From positions 1,880,465 through 1,900,558 of the forward strand of contig MU646305.1 in assembly GCA_026770585.1 (NCBI GenBank): a stretch of 20,094 nucleotides of DNA, written 5' to 3'. A program made the translations under genes and the position numbers. This DNA comes from Baffinella frigidus. Lineage: Eukaryota; Cryptophyceae; Cryptomonadales; Baffinellaceae. Shown here piece after piece: positions 18,274 to 20,094 of this stretch (position 1 is the stretch's first letter; the number at the start of each line of letters is the position of its first letter). The notes beneath the pieces are model-generated. The model saw nothing but the letters and a program-made list of their open reading frames with translations, was not told the origin of the DNA and searched no databases.

Positions 18274-18374
18274 GGTATGGGGGGTCGCACCCCACGAGGT
18301 ACGTGTCTCCGGAGCAGACGGGGCAGTCCTTGCATGCGCCTGCCTCGAGCAAGCCGCACCCTTCGAGATATGTC
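18274..18374 (-). CDS. Cys-rich exon T-Y-L-E-G-C-G-L-L-E-A-G-A-C-K-D-C
   Basis: Acceptor AACGCAG above 18374. After one base come T-Y-L-E-G-C-G-L-L-E-A-G-A-C-K-D-C-P-V-C and S-G-D-T-Y-L-V-G-C-D. Two aromatic G-C motifs and a C-x2-C-x2-C run. The 3' edge is uncertain: GTACAC at 18273 gives one base over, which does not fit the next exon (17903-17974 needs two), so another donor or a missing exon is possible. Confidence 0.7.
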
Positions 18375-18449
18375 CTGCGTTTGGGGTTTGTTTGGGTTTG
18401 TTTGAGTTTGTTTGAGTTTGTTTGGATTTGTTTGGGGTTTTTTGGGTTT
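18375..18449 (+). repeat. TTTGTTTGGG / TTTGAG 11-12 bp repeats
   Basis: TTTGTTTGGGTTTGTTTGAG units separating two copies of the same exon start. Confidence 0.85.
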
Positions 18450-18477
18450 GAGCAAGCCGCACCCTTTCAGGTATGTC
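18450..18477 (-). CDS. Truncated duplicate T-Y-L-K-G-C-G-L-L
   Basis: Acceptor ACACGCAG and nine codons matching the start of 18274-18374, then repeat sequence. No donor. Upstream sequence D-V-Y-S-P-H-T on the minus strand leads to the element 18506-18686. Confidence 0.45.
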
Positions 18478-18503
18478 CTGCGTGTGTGGGGAGTAGACGT
18501 CAC

Positions 18504-18811
18504 CACCACACGAGGCTATCCATGCGAACAGATTCATAAGTCAATTATTGGATTATTGCCAAGGACACACGCCAAAAGTCAGCAATTGGTCACGTTTCCC
18601 CCAGAAAAATCAGGAGAAAACGTGATCATTCCCCACATTTTTGAAAAAAATCCTTTTATTCTGTTCGTATGGATAGCCTCGTGTGGCACGCCAGGATGAT
18701 CGAAACATCCTCTTTTGACATCTTGCAAGGAAAATCCCTTGAATCCTTAAGTCAACCACGTCAGATCTTACGTGGATAAGGCGTCGGTTTCCCTTGAGCC
18801 CACTGGCGTGG
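18504..18811. mobile_element. CCACGCCAG-ended element, interrupted at one end
   Basis: The right end CTGGCGTGG (18803-18811) and the left CCACGCCAG form inverted repeats. The left end is split: CA at 18504-18505 belongs to it, and CGCCAG continues at 18689 after the inserted element 18506-18686. Termini match 8659-8783 for nine bases; interiors differ. Confidence 0.5.
18506..18686. mobile_element. 181-bp element, family CCACACGAGGC, copy 2
   Basis: 26-bp terminal inverted repeats with one mismatch; CA duplicated on both sides (18504-18505, 18687-18688). Internal match to 3113-3282 in reverse orientation over the ATAAGTCAATTATTGGATT part. It appears nested in another element. Confidence 0.85.
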
Positions 18812-18965
18812 CGGGGTTCAGGGTTTATTTAGGGTTTATCCAGAGTTTATTTAGGGTTTATCCAGGGTTTATTCAGGGTTTATTCGGGGTTTATTTAGGG
18901 TTTATTCGCGGTTAAGGGTTTATTCAGGGGTCCAGACCCAGCGGGCCACGCAGGGCTGGAGGGGG
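18812..18965 (+). repeat. 12-bp GGGTTTATTCAG array
   Basis: Units GGGTTTATTTAG, GGGTTTATCCAG and GGGTTTATTCAG, then GGGTCCAGACCCAGCGGGCC, which resembles the end of exon 19530-19607 on the minus strand. Confidence 0.8.
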
Positions 18966-19075
18966 GGGTATTCAAAAGTCATCTTTTAAGGGAAAACGGT
19001 GTTCAAAAGTCGATATTAAGATTAAAACGGCTCCAAGAACGCACACACAGCTCCAAGAATGCACATGGAATACCC
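18966..19075. mobile_element. Weak candidate 110-bp element, GGGTATTC ends
   Basis: Eight-base inverted ends GGGTATTC / GAATACCC, immediately after the GTA of the donor of exon 19079-19131 in gene sense. Internal direct repeats (TTCAAAAGTC; GCTCCAAGAA) are present. Evidence rests on short ends only. Confidence 0.3.
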
Positions 19076-19078
19076 TAC

Positions 19079-19131
19079 CCAAGAGCCTGGCGTGGGCACG
19101 ACGGGGCGTCGCACGCGACACACTTTCCCTT
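19079..19131 (-). CDS. Cys-rich exon G-K-C-V-A-C-D-A-P-S-C
   Basis: Donor CTTGG|GTAGGG below 19079. The frame K-G-K-C-V-A-C-D-A-P-S-C-P-R-Q-A-L plus two bases matches the second half of 19530-19607. The upstream AG (AACCCGAG) lies within TTTCGGG-type repeat, so the 5' part of the exon seems to have been replaced by repeat and a new acceptor used. Confidence 0.6.
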
Positions 19132-19134
19132 CTC

Positions 19135-19529
19135 GGGTTTCGGGTTTCGGGTTTCAGGATGTAGGGTTTCGGATGACACAAGGTTTCTGGTTCAGGGTTC
19201 AGGGTTCATTCATGGTTGGGGTTGTATACAGGATTTATTCAGGGTTCATTCAGGATTGCGGGTGTGTCCAGACACAGCGGGGCGTTCAGGGGTTATTCAG
19301 ACCCAGAGGGGCGTTAAGGGGTTATTGAGGGTAGCGTCAAGGGGTTATTCAGGGGTCCATTTTGTATCACTCAACTCAAGGCTCAAGGGCCTCATGCAGG
19401 ACCGGTATATAGAGTAATAAAGCAGAAGAAGAAGTTGCCACGGAACGCCAAACAATACCAGCACCATGCTGACGCTGAAATTATCCTAAACCGTAAACCC
19501 TAAACCCAAAAAGATTGAGGGGTCCAGAC
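19135..19529. repeat. TTTCGGG, TTCAGGG and TTATTCAGGG repeats, then unique sequence
   Basis: Includes two or three short copies of GGCGTT(C/A)AGGGGTTATT with CAGACCCAGAGGGGCG, relics of an exon end (D-A-P-L-C type). 19345-19500 is unique sequence with no call. CCCTAAACCC appears once on the + strand near 19495-19507. Confidence 0.6.
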
Positions 19530-19607
19530 CCAACAGAGCATGACGAGGCGTCGCACGCGAAACACTTGCCCTCCTCCCGCCCCGTGCACCCCTGTCGGTA
19601 GAAGTGT
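19530..19607 (-). CDS. Cys-rich exon H-F-Y-R-Q-G-C-T-G-R-E-E-G-K-C
   Basis: Acceptor CACACCAG above 19607, donor GTCTGG below 19530. One base (A), 25 codons, two bases: H-F-Y-R-Q-G-C-T-G-R-E-E-G-K-C-F-A-C, D-A-S-S-C-S-V. It is the longer form of 16379-16418, extending through C-x2-C. Phase fits 19871-19911. Confidence 0.75.
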
Positions 19608-19612
19608 CTGGT

Positions 19613-19870
19613 GTGGGGTTGAGCGTTTAGCGTTTAGCGTTGGTAGCCTGCGCGTGGGGTGGTTGGGGTTTGGGATTTGGGGTTTGGGGTTTGGGGTTTG
19701 GGGTTTGGGGTTTGGGGTTTGGGGTTTGGGGTTCAAGGTTTGGGTTCAGGGTTCAGGGTGAGGAGTGAGGGGTTTGGGGTTTGGGGTTTAGGGTTTAGGG
19801 TTTAGGGTTTTTAGGGTTTAGGGTTTAGGGTTTAGGGTTTAGGGTTTAGGGTTTAGGGTTTAGGGGTTAC
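19613..19870 (+). repeat. TTTGGGG then TTTAGGG array
   Basis: TTTGGGG (19675-19735) and near-perfect TTTAGGG (19785-19865). Intron. Confidence 0.9.
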
Positions 19871-19911
19871 CCGATCTCCCCAGAGCACCCCACACAGTCC
19901 TCCAGCGCCCC
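19871..19911 (-). CDS. Cys-rich exon G-A-L-E-D-C-V-G-C-S-G-E-I, copy 2
   Basis: Acceptor TACCGCAG above 19911, donor GTAACC below 19871. 13 codons plus GG, differing from 16705-16745 mainly by Ile for Thr. Both copies are followed by an H-F-Y-R exon, so a two-exon block about 3.2 kb away has been duplicated. The most up-gene exon in the window. Confidence 0.75.
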
Positions 19912-20094
19912 CTGCGGTATATTTGTGAGGTGGGGGTGAGGGTTTGGGGTTTGGGGCTTAGGGCTTAGGGTGTAGGGTGTAGGGTGTAGGGTGTAGGGTG
20001 CAGGGTGTAGGGTGTAGGGTGTCGGGTGTCGGGTGTCGGGTGTCGGGTGTAGAGTGTAGGGCGTAGGGTGTCGGGTGTCGGGTGTCGGGTGTAG
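19912..20094 (+). repeat. TGTAGGG / TGTCGGG array
   Basis: TTTGGGG, then TGTAGGG, then TGTCGGG units to the window edge. Probably the next intron. Confidence 0.9.

Larger units (their letters stand above)
1516..19911 (-). other. Large multi-exon gene (or tandem gene cluster) for a Cys-rich repeat protein, partial
   Basis: Minus-strand exons of 18-121 nt are scattered over this whole span, most bounded by an AG acceptor and a GT donor. Their frames share a module: C-x2-C, then G-x-Y/F/H/W, then G-C-G-G or similar, then G-x-C-x2-C. Neighbouring exons agree in phase over long runs, and split codons usually give Gly, Glu or Ser in the expected place. The pattern resembles ephrin-receptor-like / GCC2-GCC3 cysteine-rich repeats, which in other proteins are extracellular and disulphide-bonded; that family assignment and a secreted or surface location are inferences. 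No signal peptide, membrane segment, start or stop was found, so both ends probably lie outside. Several exons are duplicated, truncated or interrupted, so the span may mix one functional gene with decayed copies. Confidence 0.6.

Noticed and set aside
1-20094. rRNA, tRNA or retroelement genes
   Set aside because: I found no cloverleaf candidates, no rRNA-like conserved stretches and no reverse transcriptase or integrase motifs on either strand.

Overview
This window looks like nuclear DNA of a eukaryote, probably an alga or other protist with plant-type TTTAGGG telomere repeats (dinoflagellate, syndinian and chromerid relatives are candidates). The taxonomic guess is an inference from three things: variants of the TTTAGGG heptamer everywhere, short cysteine-rich exons joined by GT-AG introns, and many small inverted-repeat elements. 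There are no bacterial-style genes, rRNAs, tRNAs or CRISPR arrays. One 10-base run of N lies at 10056-10065.

Almost all recognisable coding sequence is on the minus strand. It appears to be one very large, cysteine-rich, repeat-containing gene, or a tandem set of such genes, running from about 19.9 kb down to about 1.5 kb and open at both ends. I find about 45 exons or exon fragments of 18-121 nt. They encode modules of the type C-x2-C ... G-x-[YFHW]-x3-G-C-G-G ... G-x-C-x2-C, resembling the ephrin-receptor-like / GCC2-GCC3 class of extracellular Cys-rich repeats. Long series of neighbouring exons agree in splice phase, for example 17903-17974 > 17462-17547 > 17251-17333 > 16705-16745 > 16379-16418, and 4856-4952 > 4047-4167 > 3561-3658 > 3343-3378 > 2441-2505. 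This is the strongest evidence that the gene model is real. Other exons are tandem copies, truncated copies, or copies split by insertions. No start codon, terminal exon, promoter or polyA site could be identified.

The introns are mostly diverged heptamer arrays. Each has its own dominant variant: TTTGGGG, TTTCGGG, TTCAGGG, TTTTGGG, TGTAGGG, TTAGGGG or TTGAGGG. The G-rich strand is nearly always the + strand, so the transcribed introns are C-rich. Exceptions are at about 3.0-3.6, 5.8-6.2 and 7.1-7.7 kb. Other introns hold CT, ACAAAC, CACCCT, 33-bp AT-rich, 21-bp and 12-bp repeats.

The most interesting part is a set of about fourteen families of short (roughly 90-180 bp) non-coding elements with terminal inverted repeats. 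Seven copies are flanked by 2-bp duplications (TA, CA, AG, TT, AA, CT, CA). Several sit inside Cys-rich exons. At three sites (6495-6647, 11933-12078, 13155-13326), removing the element plus one 2-bp duplicate restores an open, cysteine-bearing frame; at the last two the restored sequence matches a paralogous intact exon. Elsewhere elements fill an intron or abut splice sites. This is what introner-like (intron-generating) DNA transposons would look like. Whether they are spliced from RNA cannot be decided from sequence alone.
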